Shown: positions 8,067 to 16,425 of the stretch, piece by piece | Position numbering within the stretch: the first letter of the stretch is position 1 | Layout of the letters: every line of letters begins with the position of its first letter | Assembly: GCA_934316925.1 (NCBI GenBank) | Contig: CAKREC010000020.1 | Span: 1 to 34,904 of the forward strand | Source of the DNA: an uncultured Eubacterium sp. | GTDB taxonomy: Bacteria > Bacillota > Clostridia > Lachnospirales > Lachnospiraceae | Reading direction: 5' to 3' | Length of the DNA: 34,904 bases | Notes under the pieces: model-generated | What the model saw: the letters and a program-made list of their open reading frames with translations, nothing else | The model's database searches: none | What the model was told of the DNA's origin: nothing | Made by a program: the position numbers and the translations under genes

Positions 8067-10397
8067 TCAACCATTGGCACTACGTTCAATATCGGTTACA
8101 CTCTCAACCGTTTTCAGTTTCGCGATCAGACGATCGAGTTCTTCCACTCCATGCGTCTCAAAACCGATCGTAAGACTGGCTCTGTCCTGCTTTGTCGTTC
8201 TGACATTCATCGATTTCACATCGATCTTGTTCTCCGTAAAGATCCTGGATACATCCAACAACACGCCACTTCGGTTGTAACAATATACCACGATCTCAAC
8301 CGGATATGTGGACTGTTCATTTTTCGCTTCTACACTCCACTCTGCCTCGATCAGCCGGTTTTTCTCATCAGAAGGCAGATGGATCATATTGACACAGTCC
8401 GTGCGGTGGATCGACAGGCCACGCCCACGGGTAACAAATCCAACGATTTCATCTCCCGGTACCGGATTGCAGCATTTGGAGAATCGAACGGCAAGGTCAT
8501 TCAATCCCTCTACAATAATACCACTCTGACTGTGTTTCGGTACATTATCCACAACTGCCGGACTATTGGATGCATCTTTGTTTTCTTTTGCCTCCATCAG
8601 GTCGTGGATCTGCTGCTCACGAACCATCCGCTTATGTTTTTTCTCATAAACGTCCTGTAACTTATTGACAACCTGGCCTTCTTTCAGGCCACCGTGTCCG
8701 ATCGCTGCACAAACAGATTCCCAGTCACGAAAACCATATTTGCGAAGGCAGGCATCGGTAAATTCTTTTTTCAACAAAGGAGAAAGATCAATTCCTTTAT
8801 TTTTGCAATACGTATGCAAAAGTTCTTTTCCTTTGATAATATTATCTTCTTTAAATTCGTTGCGGAACCACTGGTTGATCTTATTCTTCGCCTGGGAACT
8901 CTTTACCATGCTCAGCCAGTCTCTGCTTGGTCCCTTACTGTTCTGGCTTGTGATGATCTCGATGCGGTCACCATTTTGGATCTCATAATCAAGCTTTACG
9001 ATATTGCCATTGACTCTGGCTCCCACCATCTTATTGCCGACAGCAGTATGCACAGCATACGCAAAATCGATCGGATTGGATCCCGCCGGAAGGTTCTTCA
9101 CATCTCCCTGTGGCGTGAAGCAGTAAATACGATCCGAGAAAAGATCCAGATCACTCTTGATAACATTCAAAAATTCTTTGTTATCATCCATGTCATGCTG
9201 CCATTCGAGGATCCGCCGTAACCATGTCATCTTCTCTTCTTCACTCTGTGTCGTCGATGCCTGACTGCCACCGGTCTCCTTGTACTTCCAGTGTGCCGCA
9301 ATACCATATTCTGCCGTACGGTGCATCTCATATGTGCGGATCTGGATTTCAAATGGCTGTCCATTCGGTCCGATCAATGTCGTATGCAGGGACTGGTAAT
9401 TGTTCGGCTTTGGCATCGCAATATAATCTTTGAAACGACCAGGGATCGGCTTGTACATCTCATGAATAATACCCAGTGCCGCATAACATTCCTGATCCGT
9501 ATCCACAATGATGCGGATTGCAAACAGATCGTAGATCTGATCCAGCGTCTTGTGCTGATTGACCATTTTGCGGTAAATACTGAATAAATGCTTCACACGG
9601 CCATCGATCGTTGCTTTGACTTTATTCTCAGACAGTTTTTTGTCCACTTCTTCCATAATGTCTTTTACAAAATTCTCTTTGGAATCTTTGATGGCATTGA
9701 AGCGCTCGCTGAGTTCTTTATATGCCTCCGGCTCTAAATACTGGAAGGAAAGATCATCCAGCTCAACCTTCACTTTCGAAATACCAAGTCGATCTGCAAT
9801 CGGAGCATAAATATCCATCGTCTCTCTGGACTTTTCTTTTTGTTTTTCCGGCTTCATAAATTCCAACGTACGCATATTATGTAACCGGTCTGCTAATTTA
9901 ATAATAATAACGCGGATGTCCTTTGCCATAGCAAGAAACATCTTACGCAAGTTTTCAGCCTGAAGTTCCACCTTATCTGCGGAATAATTGATCTGTGTCA
10001 GTTTGGTAACACCATCTACCAGCGCAGCAATCTCATCACTGAACATCGTAGACAGATCTTCATAACTGTAATGCGTGTCCTCAATGACATCATGCAGAAG
10101 ACCACCGACGATCGTCTCCTTATCCATCTCCAACTGTGCCAGAATGATCGCAACACAAACCGGATGGATCAAATACGGTTCACCGGACTTTCTCTTCTGA
10201 TCCTTATGAGCATCTTTTGCCAGCTCATAGGCCTTGGTAATAATATCAAGATCACTTGACGGATGATACTGCAATACTGCTGTTTTCAATATCTCAAACA
10301 ACACGTCAGGATCTGTAAAATTCGGTGGGATCCAAGCTGTGGACAACTCACCGGTATCAAAATCTTCAATTCGACCAGGAACTTTCTTCTCTTCCAT
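8067..10397 (-). CDS. relA: bifunctional (p)ppGpp synthetase/hydrolase Rel
   Basis: Rel makes and degrades the alarmone (p)ppGpp in the stringent response. The 776-residue protein carries every domain of a long RSH enzyme. The HD hydrolase has H78, H102-D103 in LLHDVIEDT and the KLADRLHNMRTL segment. The synthetase has RFKDYIAMPKPNNYQSLHTT near residue 320. The TGS domain is near 430-490, the zinc-finger/conserved-Cys region is VRFSKCCNPVPGDEIVGFVTRGRG, and a C-terminal ACT domain follows. Both catalytic halves look intact, so it should be bifunctional. The start at 10397 has GGAGAGG six bases upstream; two earlier in-frame ATGs (10403, 10427) are less well placed. The N-terminus is about 30 residues longer than many homologues. 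A TTGCAT-17-TATAAT promoter stands upstream. Confidence 0.97.
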   Translation of the reverse strand: MEEKKVPGRIEDFDTGELSTAWIPPNFTDPDVLFEILKTAVLQYHPSSDLDIITKAYELAKDAHKDQKRKSGEPYLIHPVCVAIILAQLEMDKETIVGGLLHDVIEDTHYSYEDLSTMFSDEIAALVDGVTKLTQINYSADKVELQAENLRKMFLAMAKDIRVIIIKLADRLHNMRTLEFMKPEKQKEKSRETMDIYAPIADRLGISKVKVELDDLSFQYLEPEAYKELSERFNAIKDSKENFVKDIMEEVDKKLSENKVKATIDGRVKHLFSIYRKMVNQHKTLDQIYDLFAIRIIVDTDQECYAALGIIHEMYKPIPGRFKDYIAMPKPNNYQSLHTTLIGPNGQPFEIQIRTYEMHRTAEYGIAAHWKYKETGGSQASTTQSEEEKMTWLRRILEWQHDMDDNKEFLNVIKSDLDLFSDRIYCFTPQGDVKNLPAGSNPIDFAYAVHTAVGNKMVGARVNGNIVKLDYEIQNGDRIEIITSQNSKGPSRDWLSMVKSSQAKNKINQWFRNEFKEDNIIKGKELLHTYCKNKGIDLSPLLKKEFTDACLRKYGFRDWESVCAAIGHGGLKEGQVVNKLQDVYEKKHKRMVREQQIHDLMEAKENKDASNSPAVVDNVPKHSQSGIIVEGLNDLAVRFSKCCNPVPGDEIVGFVTRGRGLSIHRTDCVNMIHLPSDEKNRLIEAEWSVEAKNEQSTYPVEIVVYCYNRSGVLLDVSRIFTENKIDVKSMNVRTTKQDRASLTIGFETHGVEELDRLIAKLKTVESVTDIERSANG

Positions 10398-10430
10398 CGT
10401 CATCCTCTCCTTTTGCAGACTTATCACTTA

Positions 10431-10459
10431 ATTATAATGGGATAACGAAAAAAATGCAA
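10431..10459 (-). promoter_or_regulatory. promoter of rel operon
   Basis: The minus strand has -35 TTGCAT (10454-10459), a 17-bp spacer and a perfect -10 TATAAT (10431-10436), about 35 bases before the rel start. It probably drives the whole rel - MBL - hemZ - hisS - aspS run, since no other good promoter is seen until the one before rfbA. Confidence 0.7.
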
Positions 10460-10522
10460 TGGAATTCCCACATATCTTTATGCTGAATTTCACAAAAAAA
10501 GATAGTGAAATACGGAAAAATG

Positions 10523-10531
10523 TGTTAAAAT
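10523..10531 (+). promoter_or_regulatory. extended -10 promoter of PRTase-like gene
   Basis: TGtTAAAAT is an extended -10 element 38 bases before the start codon. The matching -35 position (TAGTGA, 10503-10508, 17-bp spacing) is poor, which fits an extended -10 promoter. It is divergent from the rel promoter. Confidence 0.5.
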
Positions 10532-10568
10532 AGACAAAAGAATTTTTATGAGTGAAAGGAGATATATT

Positions 10569-11213
10569 ATGTTATTAGATCGTGAATACAAAATCCCATC
10601 CTCGAAGCACAAAAAGATCAATCTGAAAGTGGTTCCGGGACATTTTGCTACCAGTCATTCCCACATCAACTATTACATGGATATGACCACATTGAAAGTG
10701 CGGCATTCCGAAGCGATGGAAGTTGCCAGAGCACTCGCGCGCGACTATCAGTACAGCACCCCGATCGACACGATCATCTGTATGGATGGCTGCGAGATCA
10801 TCGGTTCCTGTCTGGCAGAAGAATTGACCCGCAATGGTATTATGTCGTTGAACTCTCACGAGACCATGTACGTGATCACGCCAGAGTTTGACAGCAACGG
10901 ACAGATCATCTTCCGCGACAATTTACAGCCTATGGTACGCGGCAAAAACATTCTTCTTCTTTTGGCATCTGCTACCACCGGCGGCACGATCGCACGCTGT
11001 CTGGAATGCATCAGCTACTATGGCGGTATCATTCAGGGTATTTCCGCTATTTTCAGCGCAGCCGAAGAAATCCACGGACAGACAGTACATCACATATTTG
11101 GTGCCAATGATCTGAGCGACTATCAGACATTCAGTCCGGAAGAATGTCCTCACTGCAAAAACAAAGAAAAAGTAGACGCGATTGTAAATGGTTTCGGATA
11201 CTCCGAATTGTAA
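10569..11213 (+). CDS. orotate phosphoribosyltransferase-like protein with altered PRPP loop
   Basis: This 214-residue protein resembles type I phosphoribosyltransferases. A core strand-loop at about 66-90 (DTIICMDGCEIIGSCLAEEL) leads to the PRPP-loop position NILLLLASATTGGTI (127-141). In active enzymes the residues before ATTGGT are two acidic ones (VDDVITTGGT); here they are L132 and A133. The TTGGT phosphate loop is kept. A CPHC pair (C193, C196) lies near the C-terminus and could bind metal with a partner. The start at 10569 has AAAGGAG seven bases upstream; an in-frame ATG at 10548 has no such site. It might be a regulatory or binding protein, or have a changed substrate. Its exact function is unknown. 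Confidence 0.75.
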   Translation: MLLDREYKIPSSKHKKINLKVVPGHFATSHSHINYYMDMTTLKVRHSEAMEVARALARDYQYSTPIDTIICMDGCEIIGSCLAEELTRNGIMSLNSHETMYVITPEFDSNGQIIFRDNLQPMVRGKNILLLLASATTGGTIARCLECISYYGGIIQGISAIFSAAEEIHGQTVHHIFGANDLSDYQTFSPEECPHCKNKEKVDAIVNGFGYSEL

Positions 11214-11600
11214 TCACCATCCACAGCGTCCACAATTACAACAGTGCAGGCAATCTGCTTTTTCAATTTTTGCTTTCCACGGAAGCACTTGAAAGGTTTG
11301 ATCTGCCGCTTCTACCGTTTCATGAAAATACCGGGAAGAGAATTCCACATAGGTTTTCTCTTCCTTTTTTTTCACTTCGATCTTCATCGTCTTGATCTCC
11401 TTGTAATCCGGGTTCATACTACTTTGATACAGAGTCGGCGCAAATTCTTTAACCTCGCCCTGTGCATCCGTAACCTGTACCTCACTCTTCGCCGTGCAGC
11501 AGAAATTTTCTCCCCGTTCCGGGCTTCTGTCGACCGGATATAGAGAAGAGTCCGAAACATCAATCTGTTCCAACAGATCCCATCCATTTCCACTCTGCAT
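11214..11600 (-). CDS. hypothetical protein with Cys-rich C-terminus
   Basis: I do not recognise this 128-residue protein. It is hydrophilic, without signal peptide or membrane segment. The middle is rich in Lys/Glu (TMKIEVKKKEEKTYVEF), and the last twelve residues hold a dense cysteine cluster (CLHCCNCGRCGW) that could bind a metal. The start at 11600 is supported by AAGGGG about seven bases upstream. It follows pepD by 26 bases and is probably cotranscribed with it. Its stop codon abuts that of the convergent PRTase-like gene, with no base between them. Confidence 0.6.
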   Translation of the reverse strand: MQSGNGWDLLEQIDVSDSSLYPVDRSPERGENFCCTAKSEVQVTDAQGEVKEFAPTLYQSSMNPDYKEIKTMKIEVKKKEEKTYVEFSSRYFHETVEAADQTFQVLPWKAKIEKADCLHCCNCGRCGW

Positions 11601-11626
11601 TTTCTTTCCCCTTTCGTCCCTCACTG

Positions 11627-13084
11627 CTACTGCTCTTTTGCTAACTGCTCCAATACGCGCAGCAGATACTCCCAGGTACGTGCTACACTTTTTACATCCA
11701 TCGATTCATCGATTGTATGGATATCTTTCATATCCGGGCCAAACGACACACAATCCAGACCCGGTATCTTTTCACTGAACAGTCCACATTCGACACCGGC
11801 ATGAATCGATTGGACGACCGGTTCTCTGCCATATTGTTCTACAAAAGTAGACACCATAGTTTTCCGCAACGGAGAATCTTTTTTGTATTCCCACGCCGGA
11901 TACACACCGTCGATCTTCACTGTACCACCCTGATCCGTGATCACCGCGGCGATCTGATCCGTCAGCTTTTGTTTTTCTGTTTCTACGCTGCTTCGCACGG
12001 ACGTCACAACATCCACCGTGTTTAATTCTGATTTAACAATCCCAAGATTCGAAGACGTCTCTACCAGTCCGTCAATATCCTGACTCATCGAGCGAACGCC
12101 GGATGGCGTATGCGACAATACTCCCACAATTCTTACCGTGTCAGCTTCTGAAAAGCTCTCCCGGCTGCATTCTTCCTCCGTGCGAACGGTGATGCAAAGT
12201 CCCGGATCGGTTGTTGCAAACTTCTCTTTTTGAAGCTTTTCAAAATCATAGATCCACGAAACGATGTTCTCACACCGATCCTCATTGGGCAATACGATCT
12301 GTGCCGTTGCCATCTTAGGAATTGCATTTTTCTTTGTGCCACCGGAAATCTCCGACAACGCATAGGAGGAAACACCCAAAAGTCCGGAAAGCAATTTTCC
12401 CAGCACCACATCGGCATTTGCACGCCCCTTATCAATCTCAACACCGGAATGTCCTCCTAAAAGTCCCTCTACGGTGATCGTAATGCCGGCGCCGCGAACC
12501 GGTTGTCTTTGTAGTTCCAGTCGACCATTGACTGTCGTTCCCCCGGCACAACTGACTAAAAGATAGCCCTCTTCTTCCGAATCGATGTTCAGCATACGTC
12601 TGCCTTTCAACGCAGAAGCGTCATAATCTACCGCTCCCAGCATTCCGATCTCTTCGTCTACGGTAAAAACGACTTCCAGCGGCGGATGTGACAGCGTATC
12701 ATCATCCAGGATCGCCAGTGCATATGCCACCGCAATTCCATCATCACCGCCTAACGTTGTGTTTTTTGCTGTAATTATATCTTGATTTAACTCAAGTTCT
12801 AATCCCTGCTTGGTAAAGTCAAACGAAGGATCCTCCGATTCACATACCATATCCAGATGCCCCTGCAGGATCACCGGCTCCTTCGAAACACTGTCCTCGC
12901 TGGCATCTTTAAAGATCGTAACATTGTTTTTCTCATCCTGTATATATGTCAGATTTCTTGCCCGGGCAAATTCCACACAATAATCACTGATTGCTTTGGT
13001 ATTACCGGATCCATGCGGTATATCACAGATCTGTTCAAAATAATAAAATACGCTTTGCGGCTGTAAGCCTTTTAATACACTCAT
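11627..13084 (-). CDS. pepD: aminoacyl-histidine dipeptidase (M20 peptidase)
   Basis: PepD (carnosinase-type, M20/M28 fold) hydrolyses Xaa-His and other dipeptides in the cytoplasm. The 485-residue protein has the family length. The di-zinc ligands are visible: H76 and D78 in GHLDMVCE, an Asp in LGGDDGIAVA (114-115), and the catalytic and bridging glutamates in TVDEEIGMLGA (144-145). A late histidine is in SIHAGVECGLF near residue 435. An inserted lid/dimerisation domain separates the two catalytic halves. The ATG at 13084 follows GGAGGGAAAAGG. The Cys-rich small gene lies 26 bases downstream in the same direction. Confidence 0.95.
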   Translation of the reverse strand: MSVLKGLQPQSVFYYFEQICDIPHGSGNTKAISDYCVEFARARNLTYIQDEKNNVTIFKDASEDSVSKEPVILQGHLDMVCESEDPSFDFTKQGLELELNQDIITAKNTTLGGDDGIAVAYALAILDDDTLSHPPLEVVFTVDEEIGMLGAVDYDASALKGRRMLNIDSEEEGYLLVSCAGGTTVNGRLELQRQPVRGAGITITVEGLLGGHSGVEIDKGRANADVVLGKLLSGLLGVSSYALSEISGGTKKNAIPKMATAQIVLPNEDRCENIVSWIYDFEKLQKEKFATTDPGLCITVRTEEECSRESFSEADTVRIVGVLSHTPSGVRSMSQDIDGLVETSSNLGIVKSELNTVDVVTSVRSSVETEKQKLTDQIAAVITDQGGTVKIDGVYPAWEYKKDSPLRKTMVSTFVEQYGREPVVQSIHAGVECGLFSEKIPGLDCVSFGPDMKDIHTIDESMDVKSVARTWEYLLRVLEQLAKEQ

Positions 13085-13132
13085 CCTTTTCCCTCCATTT
13101 ATATAATTTCCATATCAATTGTAACATATAAT

Positions 13133-13161
13133 TTGTAATTAAACAAAATAAGTGTTACACT
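13133..13161 (+). promoter_or_regulatory. promoter of tyrA
   Basis: TTGTAA (13133-13138), a 17-bp spacer and TACACT (13156-13161), preceded by an extended-10 TGt. The -10 lies inside an 11-bp palindrome AGTGT-t-ACACT (13151-13161), which could be an operator, although such short palindromes are common by chance. Confidence 0.55.
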
Positions 13162-13197
13162 AAGGCAAGCAAGATTTTACAGAATGGAGATATTCCT

Positions 13198-14301
13198 ATG
13201 AAACATTTAGAACTGGGATTTATCGGCTTTGGACTGATCGGCGGTTCGATTGCCAGAGCTTTAAAAAAACACGGACTGGATATTTCCGTGACCGTATATA
13301 CCAGACGGGTAAACCCTCATTTAGATCAGGGTCAGCAGGATGGTGTCATTGATCACATTGTATATGACATTGATGATTCTTTTTCCAACAGTGACATTAT
13401 TTTCCTCTGCGCTCCTGTGATCAAAAATGCAGATTACCTTCCTCTGCTGAAAAAAATTGTAAAAAAAGACTGTATCATCACTGACGTGGGAAGTGTCAAA
13501 GGAACGATCTGTGAAGCAGCTGCCAAAGCAGGACTTGCCTCCCAGTTTATCGGCGGACATCCTATGGCTGGCTCTGAAAAAACCGGCTATGAAAATTCGA
13601 CCGATACACTGCTTGAAAATGCGTATTATCTGCTCACTCCGGGACCGGAAAACAGTGCCAAAGACATCGATCTCTTAAAAGAACTGGTGACGATCACCGG
13701 AGCCAATTGCGTGATCCTGTCCTGTGAAGAACACGACCGCATCACAGCCGCGATCAGCCACGTCCCTCATATCATTGCCGTCACGCTGGTAAACATGGTG
13801 CGCGAAAATGACAATGATGAGCAAAACATGAAATCCTTTGCCGCCGGCGGATTCAAAGATATTACCCGCATCGCTTCGTCTTCTCCTGCTATGTGGCAGG
13901 ACATCTGCATGGCAAATAAAGAAAGTATCGATTATTTTTTAACCTATTTTCAAAAGCAATTGCAGGATTTTCAGGCGATCATCCGGGAAGAAAAGGGACC
14001 TTTAGTTTACGACAAATTTGAAGAAGCCGGAACTTACCGCAATTCGATCCCATCCAAAAAAAGCAGTGTGATCGCGCGTTCTTATGAGCTTTTTGTTAAT
14101 ATCGATGACCGCGCCGGTGCCATTGCAACCGTGGCTACTGTTCTTTCGGTCAATGGGATCAGCATCAAAAATATCGGTATTGTACATAACCGTGAATTCA
14201 CAGACGGCGTCCTGCATCTGGAATTATACACAGAAAAAGACGCTCTTACTGCCAAGCGTCTTTTATCACAGAATAACTATACGATTGTAACGAGAGATTA
14301 A
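13198..14301 (+). CDS. tyrA: prephenate dehydrogenase with ACT domain
   Basis: TyrA oxidises prephenate to 4-hydroxyphenylpyruvate for tyrosine synthesis. The 367-residue protein begins with a Rossmann motif, GFIGFGLIGGSIARAL (7-22). Next comes the dehydrogenase core, with IGGHPMAGSEKTGYENS (active-site His/Ser region) near residue 118 and SHVPHIIAVTL near residue 196. A C-terminal ACT domain (about 297-365) suggests feedback control by tyrosine. There is no chorismate mutase domain, so this is a stand-alone monofunctional enzyme. It is monocistronic, with its own promoter, and faces the lipid kinase gene with 5 bases between their ends. Confidence 0.95.
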   Translation: MKHLELGFIGFGLIGGSIARALKKHGLDISVTVYTRRVNPHLDQGQQDGVIDHIVYDIDDSFSNSDIIFLCAPVIKNADYLPLLKKIVKKDCIITDVGSVKGTICEAAAKAGLASQFIGGHPMAGSEKTGYENSTDTLLENAYYLLTPGPENSAKDIDLLKELVTITGANCVILSCEEHDRITAAISHVPHIIAVTLVNMVRENDNDEQNMKSFAAGGFKDITRIASSSPAMWQDICMANKESIDYFLTYFQKQLQDFQAIIREEKGPLVYDKFEEAGTYRNSIPSKKSSVIARSYELFVNIDDRAGAIATVATVLSVNGISIKNIGIVHNREFTDGVLHLELYTEKDALTAKRLLSQNNYTIVTRD

Positions 14302-14306
14302 AAATA

Positions 14307-15194
14307 CTATCCATGGAAGTAGGTGATCGCCTGATGATGATTGGTGATCACCGCTTTTTTTTGCATGCCTCCGCTCTCACCATCCAGCGTATAGGCAATC
14401 TTCTCATTACTTTTAATTGTAATGGAACGGCCATGAATGATCCTCATCTGGGAATTGGCTCTTCCTGTCAGAAAGAAGTCTAAAACCAGATTTAACTCAA
14501 AGGGGTTTCTCGGAGTTCTCATGAAAATACCGTCAAAATAGCCATCATCCAGTGCTATTTTCATGCGGCGGTATAAATTCATTCCGCCCACCGTCCTGGC
14601 ATTCGTAACCATTCCCAATATGCAGTCTTCTTTCCAGGTTTCTCCATCGACTGTCACTTCCACCGGAATACTTTTTAATGTATTCAGTTTGATAACTCCC
14701 TCCAAAAGGTAAGCCGGTTTGCCAAGAAGGTTTTTGATCGGCTGTGGTGTCTCGTAAGAAACGGAAGTAAATGCTCCAAAGGCTGCTACATAGGTAAAAT
14801 ATTCGCCGTTCAGATCCCCCAGATCATAAGGCGCACACTGCGTACCCACCGCCACTTGTGCTGCCGGCAGGATCCTTTTTGGCAGCTTGATCCCATTGGC
14901 AAAATCATTGACCGTTCCGGTAGGGATATATCCGCATTTTGGGCGCTTATCTACCGGAATCTGCATCAATCCATACACAACCTCATGCAGGGTTCCATCC
15001 CCTCCGGAGCAGATCACACGGTCATATGCTGCCCCCTTCTTTTCAACAATATCCGAGGCATCTTTCGCTTTTCTTGTAGCGTAAATGGTAACGTCAAATT
15101 GCGCCTCCATCATCAGATCGATCACCTGTGACAATTTGCCGCGCAAAGCTCCTTTTCCTGCGTTTGGATTGTAGACAAATAATACCTTTTCCAT
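14307..15194 (-). CDS. YegS/DagK-family lipid kinase
   Basis: This 295-residue protein belongs to the diacylglycerol kinase catalytic (DAGK_cat) family. It starts with VLFVYNPNAGKG and has the nucleotide-binding loop SGGDGTLHEVVYGL (G64-T68), then GYIPTGTVNDFANGI. The later segment DLGDLNGEYFTYVAAFGAF is typical of YegS/DgkB proteins. It may phosphorylate diacylglycerol released during lipoteichoic acid turnover, or another lipid; sequence does not decide. The ATG has GGAGG six bases upstream. It lies 17 bases behind queA in the same direction and is probably cotranscribed with it. Confidence 0.9.
   Translation of the reverse strand: MEKVLFVYNPNAGKGALRGKLSQVIDLMMEAQFDVTIYATRKAKDASDIVEKKGAAYDRVICSGGDGTLHEVVYGLMQIPVDKRPKCGYIPTGTVNDFANGIKLPKRILPAAQVAVGTQCAPYDLGDLNGEYFTYVAAFGAFTSVSYETPQPIKNLLGKPAYLLEGVIKLNTLKSIPVEVTVDGETWKEDCILGMVTNARTVGGMNLYRRMKIALDDGYFDGIFMRTPRNPFELNLVLDFFLTGRANSQMRIIHGRSITIKSNEKIAYTLDGESGGMQKKAVITNHHQAITYFHG
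14322..14362 (+). terminator. possible tyrA terminator inside lipid kinase 3' end
   Basis: On the plus strand GGTGATC (14322-14328) pairs with GATCACC (14346-14352), followed by GC and eight Ts (14355-14362). The stem is short and lies within the coding 3' end of the convergent lipid kinase gene. Confidence 0.35.
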
Positions 15195-15211
15195 AGCAGA
15201 CCTCCAAAAAC

Positions 15212-16243
15212 TCAGTCATCTAAAATAATCATAGCATCTCCAAAAGAGAAAAAACGATACCGTTCTTTTACAGCTTCTTCATATGCTTTCATCACCTGTT
15301 CTTTTCCGGCTAATGCAGAAACTAACATCAACAAGGTAGACTCTGGCAAATGAAAGTTCGTGATCAACACATCCATCATCTTGAACCGGTATCCCGGATA
15401 AATAAAGATCTCGGTATCTCCCTGTCCCGGCTGTAGGATGCCTTCTTCATCCGTAGCAGATTCGATCGTCCGGCAGCTGGTCGTTCCCACGCAGACAATA
15501 CGTCCTCCGGCAGCTCTGGCACGATTGATCTTCTCCGCTTCTTCTGCCTCTACATGGTAAAATTCCGAGTGCATATGATGCTGTGTCACATCCTCGACCT
15601 TTACCGGACGAAACGTGCCAAGTCCCACATGCAACGTCACATTGGCCACTTCCACACCCTTGTCCTCTAACTGCTGAAATAATTCTTCTGTAAAGTGAAG
15701 ACCGGCAGTCGGTGCAGCCGCAGAACCCTCATATTTTGCATATACAGTCTGATAGCGGTTTTTGTCCTGAAGCCGGTGCGTAATATATGGTGGCAGTGGC
15801 ATCTGTCCCAGTTCGTCCAGAATTTCCTCAAAAATCCCCTCGTAATGAAACTGGATCAACCGGTTGCCATCCGGCAGCACCTCAATGATCTCTCCATGCA
15901 GATGATCGTCACCAAAAACCAATCTGGCACCCTCGCGGCACTTCTTGCCCGGTTTCACGAGCGTCTCCCAGATGTCATTTTCACGGCGCTTCAAAAGGAG
16001 CAGCTCAATCGCAGCACCGGTATCCTCGCGCACTCCATACAATCTTGCCGGGATTACCTTTGTGTTGTTGCGCACCAGACAATCTCCCGGCCGTAAGTAA
16101 TCAACAATATCTTTAAACACCTTATGTTCTATAACACCAGACTTCCGATGCAATACCATCAGCCTCGAAGAACTTCTATCCTCCAGCGGATCCTGTGCGA
16201 TCAGTTCCTTTGGCAGATCATAATAAAAATCACTGGTTTTCAA
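15212..16243 (-). CDS. queA: S-adenosylmethionine:tRNA ribosyltransferase-isomerase
   Basis: QueA transfers and isomerises the ribosyl part of SAM onto preQ1 in tRNA, giving epoxyqueuosine. The 343-residue protein has the normal length. It opens with [18 protein letters not shown], and has [12 protein letters not shown] near residue 56, [16 protein letters not shown] near residue 170, and VGLGTFRPV and [14 protein letters not shown] towards the end. All are QueA hallmarks. The start codon is TTG at 16243, with GGAGG eight bases upstream; no in-frame ATG lies near it. A TTGACG-17-TATAAT promoter stands 37 bases upstream, and the lipid kinase follows. Confidence 0.97.
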   Translation of the reverse strand: MKTSDFYYDLPKELIAQDPLEDRSSSRLMVLHRKSGVIEHKVFKDIVDYLRPGDCLVRNNTKVIPARLYGVREDTGAAIELLLLKRRENDIWETLVKPGKKCREGARLVFGDDHLHGEIIEVLPDGNRLIQFHYEGIFEEILDELGQMPLPPYITHRLQDKNRYQTVYAKYEGSAAAPTAGLHFTEELFQQLEDKGVEVANVTLHVGLGTFRPVKVEDVTQHHMHSEFYHVEAEEAEKINRARAAGGRIVCVGTTSCRTIESATDEEGILQPGQGDTEIFIYPGYRFKMMDVLITNFHLPESTLLMLVSALAGKEQVMKAYEEAVKERYRFFSFGDAMIILDD

Positions 16244-16279
16244 CGTAAAAACCTCCTAGTAAAATCTTTGTGTTCCTCC

Positions 16280-16308
16280 ATTATAACGGTTTCCCAATTT
16301 TGCGTCAA
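16280..16308 (-). promoter_or_regulatory. promoter of queA
   Basis: TTGACG (16303-16308), a 17-bp spacer and a perfect TATAAT (16280-16285) lie on the minus strand, 37 bases upstream of the TTG start codon. It is a strong vegetative-type promoter. No preQ1 riboswitch-like structure was found in the short leader. Confidence 0.8.
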
Positions 16309-16425
16309 CAACATCCCGATTTTACCTCGATATTACAAAATCACGCTGGTTTTTTCTGCCCTTTCGCGGTAAAATAAGAAGTAGGAAAAGGGTTCGTGAA
16401 TGTATATTCAAGAAAGGAGTATCAC

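Noticed and set aside
11205..11251. TTGTAAT/ATTACAA inverted repeat spanning the convergent stop codons
   Set aside because: Short AT-rich arms, a loop of more than 20 bases and no T run; it does not qualify as a terminator and is probably chance.
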